Shown one piece after another: positions 1 through 12,372 of a DNA stretch of 64,000 bases. Origin of the DNA: Micromussa lordhowensis (Eukaryota; Cnidaria; Anthozoa; Scleractinia; Lobophylliidae); NCBI GenBank assembly GCA_964020085.1, contig OZ026603.1:32102658-32166657 (forward strand), written 5' to 3'. A program made the translations under genes and the position numbers. The notes below the pieces were generated by a model that worked only from the letters and a program-made list of their open reading frames with translations, had not been told where the DNA came from and made no database searches. Position 1 is the stretch's first letter. Each line of letters starts with the position of its first letter.

Positions 1-407
1 TCGAGTAGCGTAGCCAATTAAAATGCAGGATTTGCATTAGTCCACTAGTTGGGTGATGCTAATTTTGGTTATCTCTTTCAACTCAGTGGCCTTAGTTGAA
101 GGAGGCACACTAAGAGTTTGATAGTGCGATTTTCAATATGTAGCAACTAGTCATGCAGCAGATTAATAGCGAGGTATTGTAGCAGGAAGACTTCTAATTA
201 AAATCAGTTCCTAATTTACAAACCCATTCAACATGACCACCTTGGTCATACAACAAGATCTTAGAGGCCCACAGATGGTTGGATTTATGAAATATCACTG
301 CACCACATGTTTCCATGCTAACTAAACTCAATCCTCCGTAGGAAAAAAAGATGGCAGCTGTTACCACAATACCATGGCAACCTTACACAGCCCATAAAGT
401 ACAAGGA
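1..407. other. No gene seen
   Basis: AT-rich non-coding sequence beyond the 3' end of the ASB-type gene. No long frame, tRNA or inverted repeat was found. Confidence 0.5.
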
Positions 408-660
408 AGACTAATTTTTCACTGGCTGATTGAAATGAAATAAGGGAAAAATGTTTTTCTCACACACCGCTAGGGCCTGGGTATAGGTCATGTGACCTTT
501 TGGGCGGGCAGTTGTATTTGCTGCGTCCGCCATTGCCGACTTTCCCGCCCGCCCACACATACAATACCATAATGCTACTTGTATACATGTAAGCTTTGAT
601 TTTGAAATAAAGGTCAAGGGGTGGTCAGCTTGACATGGCTACCAGCAGTGTGTGAGAAAG
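408..660 (+). repeat. Dispersed repeat, copy 1 (related to 22030-22420)
   Basis: Shares ordered blocks with 22030-22420: CACTGGCTGA, GGAAAATGTTTTT with CACACA, GGTC-CATGTGACC-like text, GTCCGCCATTGC followed by GAC, then GGTCAGCTTGA and ATGGCT. Both copies lie on the plus strand. Identity is moderate with indels. No coding capacity is recognised. The source could be an old element or a duplicated promoter/first exon, since GTCCGCCATTGC resembles a start-site motif in reverse. Confidence 0.55.
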
Positions 661-1145
661 CCATATTTTTGCAATGTTTGTCCCTGTGCTAATGGCACTG
701 TGTATGCTAAGTTTGAAGATTTTAGAACTTTTCTGTATCTTTTTATGAGCATAGTTAAATTTCCATGCGCTAAGAATTGTGGGTAAATGTACCAGTTGCC
801 ATCTTTTTTTCCACAGAGGATGGGATAAACAAATTTTACAAGAAGTGTTGCGATCTTGATTGGGCTGCTGGTCAATACAAAATAGATAATTTCTGGAAAA
901 TAAGTAAATGCTAAACAGAGATTTGCGTTTCAAGGCTCACAACAAGTTGTTGTTAGTAATGTTTGCAATGTTCCAACACCATTTTAGAGAACACATTTAA
1001 AAAATCTATCTCTTGCATCAAGTTGTTTCAAGCTGTTATTATTGCTGTTTTCTGCCATTTACATTTCACGCAGCTTGGAGAATCCAGGGCTTGACGTATT
1101 GTTGGCATTTTTTTCTGTAGAAGTAAATATTATTATAATTTGGTG

Positions 1146-4100
1146 CTATACAATCTTGATATCTTGCTCAAAGAGAACTTGTCTCAGAAGATGCATTGGA
1201 AGTGGCAGCTTCAGAGCATTTTTCGTTTTGTCTGGTTGAAGATAGTTTCTGATTGCCGCAGAGCACTGTAGTTGTAGTGATCTTGGTCTACCTCGAATGC
1301 TTTCCATCCAGTCCCGAAGTCTTGAATCAGTCACAAATCTTTCTGCTGTAAGTCCAAGACAATTTTTAGTCCATAAATTGGCATTAGCCTGAATAAGTCT
1401 CTTGATACACATTGTATGACTGTGTCTTGCGGCTAGATGTAGCGGTGTATCATTGTAAGACGTCCCTTGTGTAACACAAACAGTTTTGGCATCCACATCT
1501 GCCCCATATCTGTGAAAATGTAGTAGTTTATTATTTATAAAATATTCAAACATGTACATCAAAACAACAGCAGTAAAGAAAACAATCACCAAAAGTTTTA
1601 ACTGTTTTTCTTAAGATTAACCACTTTGTAAAAAAAAAATGCCAATGGTGTTCCACCATAACTAGGCTCATGGGTTCTAATTCACATTTTACAGTACTTT
1701 AATTAAGTAAAATGTTGAACGCAACTCCTCAGACTTGAAAATTTAGAGGAAAGATTTCCAGAATGGTGTTACCATTTAAGCTTGACACCAAAGGGGTGGC
1801 ATGTCAGTTAAAGTCTGTAAATTTTTGCACCCCCCCCCCCCAAAGTTAATACTGTTCAACAGTTAGAGATGTGTACTGCTAGTGCAGTGGCCCCTCTGTA
1901 GGTGTTACACACATTTTCTTCAAACAGTTTCATCTTTTTGTTCTTGGGCAAGACACTTTACCCTCACAGTGCCTCTCTTCTGGGTACCGGCAAATTTAAT
2001 GCTGGGGGTAACCATGCGATGGACTAGCACCCCATGCAGAGGCAAGTAGAAATACCGCTAGCCACTTCACGCTACTGAAACTGGAGATAAGCCTGATGGA
2101 CCAATTGGCTTATATACAAACTTTATCCATCTTTATATTCCTTTAAATAATTAGATAACAATAACAAATATGGGAGAACAGAAAATAACAATCCACGTGG
2201 TTTGTCAATTTTCAAACCAACATAAATCCAAATTACCTTACAATGCACTGGTGTAAGAAAATGCTTTTTATAAAACGTCATGTTATACATGCAAGGAAAA
2301 AAAATATTCAGTCATGTGGCAATGACTTTCATGACACCTTTTTCTGTTAAGGTATCAGTGTACCCCAAATGACCATCATTCTTTGGCCCCGCTTTACAGT
2401 CGGACGTTTGACGCAAACCCCAATAAAGTATATATTTTCTGAGAGCTTAATAATTGTAGATTACGAAGGTATATTCATCGACATAAAAAAATTGGAAGGT
2501 TTTCCGAATATAGCGCGCTATTTCCCAAAGTACAGAGGTTCACTAATCAAGTTCGTTTCCGGTCAGATTTGATCGGGAGAACACGACCAACATCGCTATG
2601 TCTTCTTGACACCTTTCTCTAAAAAACGGTGTCGGGAAATTTCGATTACTTGTCTGGTTTGTTTCTGACACGCAGTTAAACTTTGAGAGTTGATAAAACA
2701 TACATTCTCTTCACTAAAAAGGTCATAACTTTTGAAAGAAGCCAAAAATGAAAATTCCCCGACACCGTTTTTTTTGCCTGATTATCGGGCAACGTTCTCT
2801 CCAAATTTCAGCGAAAAACGTTGAAAACTCGCCGGAAACGATCTCAAAATGTGCGCCTCACTTGCTGAAATTTTCGTTTCGAGATACGAAGAAAAATATA
2901 CTTTTGGGCGTTCTTCCCGGTGTAATGAGATAATTACACAAAACGTGTGAAAGTTAATTACCCGTTGATAGACCAAGTAAAGGCTCAGTTTACTTTAACA
3001 ATAGAGCTCATATCAATAACAAAGCGGGCTCAAATGTTACTCCTGGTGGGAAATATCCTTTGGAAGATCTGGATTCCGCCGCTCGCGTTTCAGGTTAGTA
3101 AGGAAATAATTTTCGTTTAATTTTTCATTTTCCATGTTTTAAATGTCTTTGCTAATGCAGAATCACCATTCACCTAACGAAACAGGTTGAATGATGCCGA
3201 AGACAAGTAAAAAGCGTTCTCATAAACAAGGGACAGGAAACGAACGGGCACGTACGCGTGCAGATCAAGAAGTTACAACTTCGAACGGCGAAAGCGCCAA
3301 ACAACGCATGATTAGAGAAATCCTTATCGAATGATTTCGAAACCTTTTTCCTCTTTGAAGGTTTCTTCGCGCTTGCAAAAGGACACGGACTTCGTTTTTT
3401 CTTCGACGACATGGAATAGAAATACCATAAACTTTTCAATCTAAAATATACAAAAGTAAAACACTCGAAGCAGCACGTCGACGACCAATTTTAGAAATAC
3501 AAACACGAACGTGTGAAACTCGCGAACATAGTGTCTGTCACGTGATGCAAGTTTACTTCTCGTGACAACGTGTTGACAGCTATCAATTAGAGATAATTAA
3601 TGGGAAGAAACGTTTTCTGTTAATAACTTTGCTTAGGATCAATCTTTTTTCATAGAATTTTTTTTAAATGAAAGATTGCAATACGATCTATCTGAAAAAG
3701 CGAAAAAAAATTTTTTGGAAAAATAATCAAATTTGGGGTACACTGATACCTTAAGAAAATTTATCTAACTGTTGTCATAAACGTTAAGACCTGCTGATAA
3801 ATCAAGAGACAGTTTGGAAACAAAAACAGCTTTAAATTTTAGTGGGCCATACAGCAGAATATGGCCTGCTAAAATGATTGATCAGAGTGTGCATAGCAAC
3901 ACAGAGATACTTGTACTAAAGCTCTTATTCATTTACATTTATTGGACTTTACAAACAAATCAATTAAATTTCTTACTTTGAAAAAAAAAAACACCCTAAA
4001 TGAAACAAAACAAAAAAACATATACACAGACACAAACCACAAAACCTCCTAAAGGATAACTGCACCAGTCTTAATTTAAGTTTCTTTCACTCAGCAGTCC

Positions 4101-7100
4101 AGCTCACATGCAGGCTACTTTAATAACAATTTCTGATGAATCACACTGAGGGAGATCCTAGATCCTAGCAACCACTTTACTTAGGATAAACTAATTAATG
4201 CCTCTTAAAATATTAAATTTTTATCATTTAATGAATCCAGTGGGGAAAATATTACAAACAAAATGGTTGTAAGAATAACAAAATACCCTGGTGACAATGA
4301 GAATTGAAGTTTGCCTTGAGTTCAAAGAAGGGCCACTAGTACATCCATATGGAGATGCGTAATGAGTAATTACTATTCATTAACAGGGCTCCAATGTCTT
4401 TTTCATTACCATAAATAGTCAATGATGAGGGAATTTTTGCCCACCAAATAACAAGAAAATTCACAAGTCAGAGTGGTGCACAGATCATATCATTTTACAT
4501 CAAGCATGTACTGTCCTATAAGATGGGAGTTGTTGGCTTGTCTATAGATGTTAATTCTTGTTAAGCGTTTTCAAGTTCTTTGACCAATTTTGATTTTTGC
4601 CAGCTTGGAGTTCAGTCCCTTCCTTAAATCTGCTTGGTTTGAACAGTGTTAGATGAGTTGCTACTTACAATAATTTTAGAAGCTCTGCCATTAAAGGAGA
4701 AAACAGAAGTCTTCACACATGTGTTACATACATTTCTCCACTTGCATATTTGAATTATAACTTACGACACAGAGCAATATTAAGTTAGGCAATGAACTGT
4801 CATCACTGTCCAAAAAGGTGTAAAAGAAGAAATTTTTTTTGTCTGATTTATAACAGTATGGATTAATATCAGCTGACTTTGTCACAAGCTGAAGAGCGTG
4901 TTGTTGTTTAAGTGCCATGTTTCATGCCGTTGTCCTGCAAATGCATTGAGACCTTGTCACCCCAAAGCTGACACAGCTCCCAGATTAAAACAAGAATCAC
5001 TTCCTCCTTACGTAAATATAGCCTCCAGTCTGGTTTAATAATGGCTTAACATTAAAGCCTGGTGGGAAAATTTTTGATTAAATCTCGAGTGTCGACAAAA
5101 CACCAGGAACACAGTGTTTACAAAGATACCTTTCTATTTGATTTGTAAGCTGAGTGCTTTGTGGAAACAATCCTATTCTGAAAGAAAATTCACCCACTTG
5201 AGACTTGAGGATTATTACATGACATGCAACCATGTTGTGTTGAAATTTTAAGCTACAAAACTGTCTGGGTAAAGTAAACAGTTCATAAATGGCTCATAAG
5301 CAAAGACAATGGATCTATGAACATATAAATATGATGAAAACCTCAGAGTAAAATAACAAAATCTTAACTATTAAACTCCCAAAAGAAAACCTAAGTTTAT
5401 GAATAATATTTTTTAAAAGTCTAGGAACGATGATCTAGTGTATGTCCATTCATAGAGCTATTGAGAAGTACTTTTATCTTGTGCTGTTTTTCTGAATATT
5501 TCGTTAAATAAATTTTCCTTTCTTGTTTGAGCTTGGCACTTTTCTCACCGAGCAAAAAAGCTGAAGAATATTACTGATGAAGCAATATTAATATAAAGAG
5601 GATTACATACCTTGCATGCCTGAACTCAAGGATATAATTTGCTAAATACTGACACAGAAGTTGAATCATGCAAGCTACAATTGTAGGTAGAATGTTTCTT
5701 TTGAGGCACATCTTTTAAGTGGCTAGCCCTTTTTGAATCCCACGTTTTACAAACCTTTTTTATATTTGAAATCGAAAAGTGAAAGTAAACCAAGTAAACT
5801 ATTTTCATTACAACCAACTTTTGAAATCTAAACTTTAGTCATATGTTTCATAAAAGTTGACTCACAAAAAAAGCCAAATTATTGTTGCTGAGCACTGGCA
5901 AAAGTTTCAGCAGTAATATAACCTGCAATGTGTGTAAATGAGTACCATACATGAAAAAGCAAGTTAGTGCCATAGTGTTTCAAAGGAAATCTCACTTCAA
6001 AAAGTGCAGTTTTTCGAAAAAAAAAATCCTTAAGCACTGAAAATCACAAAATTTCAAAATCATCAAACCAACCGTTTCCCCTCAAAGAGCTTACATGGCA
6101 CATAACATTACACAATTTTGACAAAGTGCCAAGAACATAAGAAGTAGGAAAAGATGCAGAATAAGAAGATTACATTTATATGAAGAAGATGGTTTCAAAT
6201 CTCCATTTCTTCGTCACTAACAAAATAATGAGTAAAGTACTAGTTTAAGAATCTTTGTTTCAAGAAGTCTTCCCCCAAAAAAGAAAGACTGATTGTACCC
6301 TAGACATATAACTTCACAGATTGTACATGTAACATAACGAACAGACTACTTAATTGCTCAATAAGTGAGATTAAGAATAATGACAGAGCATCTCAAAGGG
6401 ATCATGTTGGAAATGTCAAATTGATGCTGAAGTTTGTATAATTTGAACACAATTTCAGTCTTACTGTACACGTGGTAACATTGATCACATGAAGGCACGA
6501 TGGTTTTTTGAAGAAGGGGCCAAGAAATAAAATGCCTAATAGGTAACACCACTGAAACAAGTGGACATATTGCAGTTAGTTGAACCTAATTGAGACACAG
6601 GAAATCAAGAGTGTGGATACTCATTGAATATCAAATATAATGAGACAGAAATAGACACTGAATACACTGAGATCTTTATATACAATTTCTTATTAATGGC
6701 CTGAAATGTTGAACTAATTAGTTTGTTACACACATAGTGAAGTCCTTCATTCTTTGAAATTGCATTATTTTCAAGAACAGAGAATATCAGAGATCTGCTG
6801 CTTATATTGACACGACATTCAAACAAGTGATACATGTACATTTGAACCTCGGTGATTCATGCAGAAATAGGACCCAAGAATTAAGTCTCAATAAAAAGTA
6901 AGGTTGTAACTAAGTTTGGAAGTAGTGGGCAATATTGTTGTCCAGAGCAGGTGGCTGATTTTGTTATGTTTTTCTAATGAATCAGACGAATAGAAAGCAG
7001 AGGAGAAGCAGGCAGAGATCATAGGGTAGATGGTCATTTTCACCAGCTACTTTTGACAAACCTGATAAGAAATTCCAAACAATACAGGATTGGAATATTA

Positions 7101-10100
7101 TGTAAACCGTTAGCTAGTTGAGTCACACAAAACAAGAATGTTTCACAAGTGAAAAAAGAAAACAGGACTAACAGGTACAGGAGTGCGATGAATCTTTCGC
7201 CAACTGGTAGTGAAAGTAAGATTGATATCACTAGCCACAGAACAAGTGGATGATCCTTCCTCAATGCAGAAAAAGCTAAATTAAACTTCAAAGAAATTTG
7301 GTAAAATAATGCTGGTACATGTAGCTCTCGCCAAAATTGTCATCTCATACGGATAATAATCACTGGTCTTTTAAATGCTCACAAGACACATTCAACAGAC
7401 AAACTTATTATGAGATTTGTACTTTTCTCACAGCTCTTATTCAGTCAAGAAGGAAGTGAAGGGAACTAAAATAAATACTGTAAAACATTGGAAATATAAC
7501 AGGTTCTTATCAGGATGGTGATGATGACAATGGCTTAAGGTGATCCAATTTTCACTGCATTTTCGTACCGGAAACTTGAGCTTTGGAAAAGCACTCAACA
7601 AATCAAGTCCTCTTGAAAATGTTAAAATCTTCGAGGATATTGAGAACAGGTTTCTGATGGCCATAAATAAAGTGTTTGAGGACATGATTTCAAAAAGAAG
7701 ATTTGAAAGCTCGCCAAGTGACGCCATAAAACCTATGCTATAAAATGTTCTGCGCATTTTTCACATGTACACTGTATATGTAGTGGTTATTCCTTGTTTT
7801 CCAACTCTCTATGAGTTACACGGGGGTTTCATCAATGCTTTAAGCAGGGGGCAACTGGTTTTTACAGGCAGACAAAACTTTTAGAACTGAATTTTTTTTT
7901 TAAGAAAAACTTTCCTCTAGATGGTCAAACGAAGTGGGAAAAATCATCCTTGCAGCTGGTCAATTTGCCTGGTCTCGGCTCCTAATGAAACCTGTGATTA
8001 CATTGTATTTTAAACGCCTAGCAGATCCAGGAATGGATTTTTGATTGGTAGAAATGCGTTGAGTAACTTTTTTAAAATTTCCAATACTTTACCTTATTAG
8101 TGCTTCTACACAAGAAGTGCGTCCATATAGTGCTGCGGAGTGCATAGCTGTCCATCCTTCGGCTGTCTTGGAATTGACGTCAGCACCTTGCCGAAGCAGT
8201 GCCTCTAAGCATGCTAAATGTCCATATTCTGCGGCGTGATGAAGAGGGACTTGAAGAATCTGAAACATTTGCAATAAAGATATGGACAGGCTTAGTTTTT
8301 GACAGTTATTTCACCAGTTTACTAACACTTCTCATGGGCTGTAACATCACGAACAGTAACTCCCAAAAATACAAGCCTATTGTGATCCCCCCCCCCCCTC
8401 TCGTGTCCACTGCAATGTCACTTTTGTTATATGATCCAGCTGGTGCGAACTTTACACTAAAATCTGCATTCAGTTGTTAAAAGTAGTTCGCAAATATACT
8501 AGTTAGAAATAATTTTAAGTGTAAAGACCATTACAAATGCCTAAATTAAATTAACCCTTTATCATGTGTGCAACTACAACAAGAATTTAACCGCTGTGCT
8601 AAACAATAGGTCCTTTACATATCAAAATGATCTAAAGGGTGTTTTCTCTAAACATAATAAACTGCTGCAAGTTCCACTTAAAGAAATGATTGCAATTTAT
8701 TTACAAAGTACATTTTGAGAAATTTTAAGAGTAATTAACTGAGAACCTCAGTGATGTGTACAACATCTCTGAAAAGGAAAAAAAAACTGCAAAAACTGAC
8801 AAGATATGGTACAAGCTAGCAAAACTAGATGTATTTTTAAGAATATTAAAAGCGTCTAAGCTAAGGAATTTGTTAAACCAATCAATATGATTTGATACAA
8901 GGCCAAAATGACCCTGTTAAGTTTCAAATGGCTATATGGTGCTGCCCTGTTTACACTGGACAGCCTACATGTAGTTTATAATAAAATGTACAAAACACAG
9001 ATATTTGTCTCCGTTGCAGGCACATCTAAAAGGTAACTGCTGGTTTGTACTATGACCAAACAGTCTAAAATTGGCAAGAAACAGACAAGCACTTGACAAT
9101 ATTTTTTCTCTATACAACTGTTCAGACTAAACATTTCTTACTGTTTTCAACTCATTAGCAACATTTTTGCATAATAAATGCTGCCTACTCCAAGATCACC
9201 TTAACACTTCACGGGGAAACCACAAAGATCTTGCTAAAATGTAGGCAATATAGTTTACTTGCAAAACAAATCAAGAGATGTATTCATTTATTCTTGAAAA
9301 ATCGTTCAAAAATGTTTTGATAGTTTCACCTTTTTTAGAAAATTATTACCAGGTTATCTTCATTACAAATTCTCAAATTATTTCCATTTTCAATTGATCC
9401 AATTGCATTTAAGAGAATTTGCATGTGTTATAAATTGTTATCACATCTGAGTGTCAAAACTAGGAAATTAAAACAGAACTACTGTGAACAAGCTTAAAAA
9501 GACAGAAATGTTAAGACATCTCCATAACGATCAACGGCTGCAGTGACAAGTTCTAAACAAAGTTAATTTCTTAGCATGAGAAGGTGTTTGTGGCAATTAA
9601 CTCATTGTGTTAAACGAGTCAGAGAATTAATTTCACTCCAGGGAAGTTTAAGCAGGCTATTTCAATCAAAAAGAAATGATTGTCAGCATTAGAGCTCTTT
9701 CACCTCCAGCAATGACTTGCAAGTTTCTGAGAGTTTGGACAAGAGGATGTAAATGCAAGGAACTTTGTTAGGAAAGAAATGGTTTCTTTTCTAATTCACC
9801 TGCCAGACTGCCAGATGGCTCTAGCAAAAAAACCACCCTGAACTCACAGAAAAATGCAAATTTATCCATATTTGTGCCACATGGTTGGAATTAAATACCG
9901 TGAAAAATTCTTGTTAAAGTAGAAAGATGATGCTTATAAAACAAACCAATCTCATTTGAGTTTGGTTTATCCCAGAAGCAATATAGCTCCAGCACAAGAT
10001 AAGACCTTGGTAAAAGCTGTTAAGCACCTTGAAATATTACAAGTAAAACCCTCCTTGTGAATGGTTATAGCAAATGTGTATGTCCTCAGGGCTGAAACAG

Positions 10101-12372
10101 TAAACTGAATTTTTGCTGGGACTTGATTATCTTTCAGTGTTCTAGTAACATAGCACGTTGTTTAATACTAAATTTGAGCCTTCAGACAGTGGTATAAGTA
10201 ATATAGTAAAGGTTTAAAAGTTAGGTCAAGCAGTCTGGGGGGCTAAATTTTTGGGATAATTTGAACGTTCTTTGTGATAAGGGACTCATATACCATGGCA
10301 GTACAATTTATCTACTATTAGATAACAATCTGGCCATCCTTTTGTGATGCATGGGAAAACTTGCGCGTTCGCTTCTACTTCAATCAAATTCTGGCCCTTA
10401 CTAACAAGAGTAACAAAAATATCTGTCATTTATACCCAAGTGCCCGAAATAGGGAATATTGTCGGAAGAAAATGACAAATCTTGGTCCTTCAGTGCACTT
10501 GCCATGACCATTACAAGCTCTAGAAACGTGAATAACTGCAAGTAATATAGCATAACCCCACCTTACAACATTCTTTGCAATCACAACACTTGATAAACGT
10601 TTCTACATTGCGGAAAAATCTGCGAAAAATCTGGATCTTCAAACAGTGTACACGAAACACAGCATAAATGTATTGTCAAATCCACTTTAGTCGAGTAAAT
10701 TAAAACCAGATGCCGACGAAAGAAGTCTAAGATTCAACAGAACACAATTGGCCCCTGGCCATTAATCAAAGAATGACATAAATTGTGAATACTGAAGGAA
10801 AAGGTATAAATTGTGAGTATAAATAACAGCCTCTGTGTGATGATTTCAGTCAGACAAAATGTATTCTATCAAAATAAACATTGGCCCCAGAGGTCTACGA
10901 TTTCAGATATCTGAATGCAGCTCCGTAAAAATTCTCCGCCGAAATGAGTCGAGAGAAAAATAATCCAAAGCCTACTTAAGTTTTTTCGCGGTATGAAGGA
11001 TTATATTTAGTACAGGTTGTCACAAAATACAATGAAACTCCAATATGCACAGACTTGGTGGAGACAGATTTTTGTCTTTACGACTTCCAGACTCGAAATA
11101 CGGATAAATGAAAATTCAAAAGCTCTCGAAAATAACAGAGTGTTCCCCATTTAGAAACGGCATAAAAGGTTTCAACACGACGCCAAAAAGAAACGTAATA
11201 CCACTCGGTCAAAAAATTAATTACAACACGTCAATGTTGTTGTTGAATAAGCGATTTGAGCCTGTGGGGCGAGTTGAGCGATTCAAAAAAGAAAGAATCG
11301 ATCGTTCCATGTTTTTCGCCTGCTGAGGAGACCGAATGCCACGAAAATTTTCTATCTCCTGTGGAGAATACGACCTTTTTAAAACGTAAACAGAACTTCT
11401 GTAACTGCAATTAAAATTATAGGGTTACTACATTACGGCCGCCTCAGAACTGTTCAATCACGGTTAAGTTGCGATTCACATATGCTCGTTCGATTGTCAC
11501 TACCAGAACGGGAAACTCAGCGAAACTCGCTCTGAGAACAAAGCAGTGGTTTAGAATCTTCCCTATTATAATGATGTCGCGATTCTTTGAAACTGGTTCG
11601 TATCGCCAAAAAACATGTCCTCCTTTTAAAATTTATAGCTTTCACAGCTCCCCCCAACTGCGCTGCTCGAACACACAAAAAAATATATCAGTGAGCTAAT
11701 AAACATGGGGCTGCATGCAGATTCGATACGCTGCAAGAACTAACAACTACAATAAAATCACGACGAATCAATGAACGGCGAAACGCACTAGACGTGCGAA
11801 GCGCAACATCTTACCCGCCAAGATGGTACTAGAGGAGGGTCCACTTCAGCGTTATACAGGAGTAAAAGTTCAACGCACATTGTATGCCCATGCCGAACAG
11901 CCGTGTGCAAAGGTCTCCAACCACCATTTGCGGTTGCATTTACATTAGCCCCATGTTGTAAAAGGACTTCTAAACAATCTCTGTGTCCATTTCTCGCTGC
12001 ATAATGCAGTGCTGTCCACTGACTTCTGGTCGCAGCATTTACTTCAGCGCCATGATTTAAAAGCGCTGTCAAACAATCTACAAAGCCCTGTTCAGCTGCT
12101 TCGTGTAATGGCGTAAGGCCATCATAAGTCGCTATATTTACATTTGCTCGATAGTTTAGTAGAATTTCGACGCATCTAAATTGTCCGTGTCTCACAGCTT
12201 CGTGGAGTGCGGTCTTCCCATACTTGTGGCATCCATCAATCGGTGCCCCTAGTTTGAGTAGCTCACGAAGGTCCTTCTTTGAGCCTTTGTATGCAGCTCT
12301 TTTCAATCTACAAACAAGAACTTCGGGGCTAACTTCGAGCTGTTCTCTTTTCGAGCAAGGCGCGTTGCCCAT
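1146..12372 (-). CDS. Ankyrin-repeat and SOCS-box protein (ASB family), 3 exons
   Basis: Exons run 12372-11815, 8259-8093 and 1509-1146 (stop). All junctions are GT/AG with matching phases (0, then 2), giving 362 aa. The start MGNAPCSK is the first ATG of the open frame, and glycine 2 fits an N-myristoylation signal with a nearby cysteine. About seven ankyrin repeats follow from residue 28 to about 300, with TALHEA, TPLHEAAEQG, TALHYAARNG, PLHHAAEYG, TAMHSAALYG and TPLHLAARHS helices. The C terminus (about 316-357) fits a SOCS box: PRSLQLQC, then a KLPLP motif and a leucine-rich end. ASB proteins are substrate receptors of Elongin B/C-Cullin 5 ubiquitin ligases: the SOCS box binds Elongin C and the ankyrins choose the substrate. 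The ASB class is clear; the orthologue number is not. Intron 1 (3.6 kb) and intron 2 (6.6 kb) are repeat-bearing. No clear AATAAA was found just after the stop. Confidence 0.9.
1930..2125 (+). repeat. SINE body fragment
   Basis: Contains the blocks TTGTTCTTGGGCAAGACACT, TTACCCTCACAGTGCCTCTC, AATTTAATGCTGGGGGTAACC, ATGCGATGGACTAGCA and CTACTGAAACTGGAGATAAG. Related fragments lie at 40208, 53930 and 54695 in this window. The 53930 copy has a tRNA-like head, so this appears to be the body of a tRNA-derived SINE that has lost its head. Confidence 0.6.
2351..3750. mobile_element. Non-autonomous DNA transposon with TTAA target duplication (1.4 kb)
   Basis: A 20 bp perfect terminal inverted repeat (GGTATCAGTGTACCCCAAAT) is flanked on both sides by TTAA (2347-2350 and 3751-3754). 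A smaller inverted repeat lies inside (about 2621-2648 against 2744-2772, around CGGTGTCGGG). The only frame of note (3170-3439, minus) is lysine-rich and shows no transposase motif. TTAA duplications belong to the piggyBac and Kolobok groups; the GG start favours Kolobok-like. It sits in intron 2 of the ASB-type gene. Confidence 0.8.
3755..7822. other. ASB intron 2, unannotated stretch
   Basis: AT-rich intronic sequence. Several 60-80 codon frames occur on both strands, but none shows a recognisable domain or splice context. No tRNA and no clear element termini were seen. Confidence 0.5.
7824..7992 (+). repeat. TIR repeat GGGTTTCAT family, copy A
   Basis: About 169 bp beginning GGGTTTCATCA and ending TAATGAAACC. 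The inside carries GGGCAACTGG, AGGCAGACAAAACTTTTAG, AACTGAA, AAGAAAAACTTTCC and GGTCAATTTG. Two further copies lie at 31535 (same orientation) and 57446 (opposite). It is a short miniature element with about 10 bp terminal inverted repeats. Confidence 0.75.
8500..11800. other. ASB intron 1, no further features
   Basis: Non-coding AT-rich DNA between ASB exons 2 and 1. No element ends, tRNA or plausible extra exon seen. Confidence 0.5.

Noticed and set aside
3170..3439. 89-codon lysine-rich minus-strand frame inside the TTAA element as a possible transposase
   Set aside because: No DDE or other transposase motif, far too short, and composition is explained by repeat sequence.
7437..7757. Overlapping 106-codon minus and 67-codon plus frames in ASB intron 2
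   Set aside because: No domain recognised on either strand and no convincing splice sites; the plus frame has a somewhat protein-like composition but no support.
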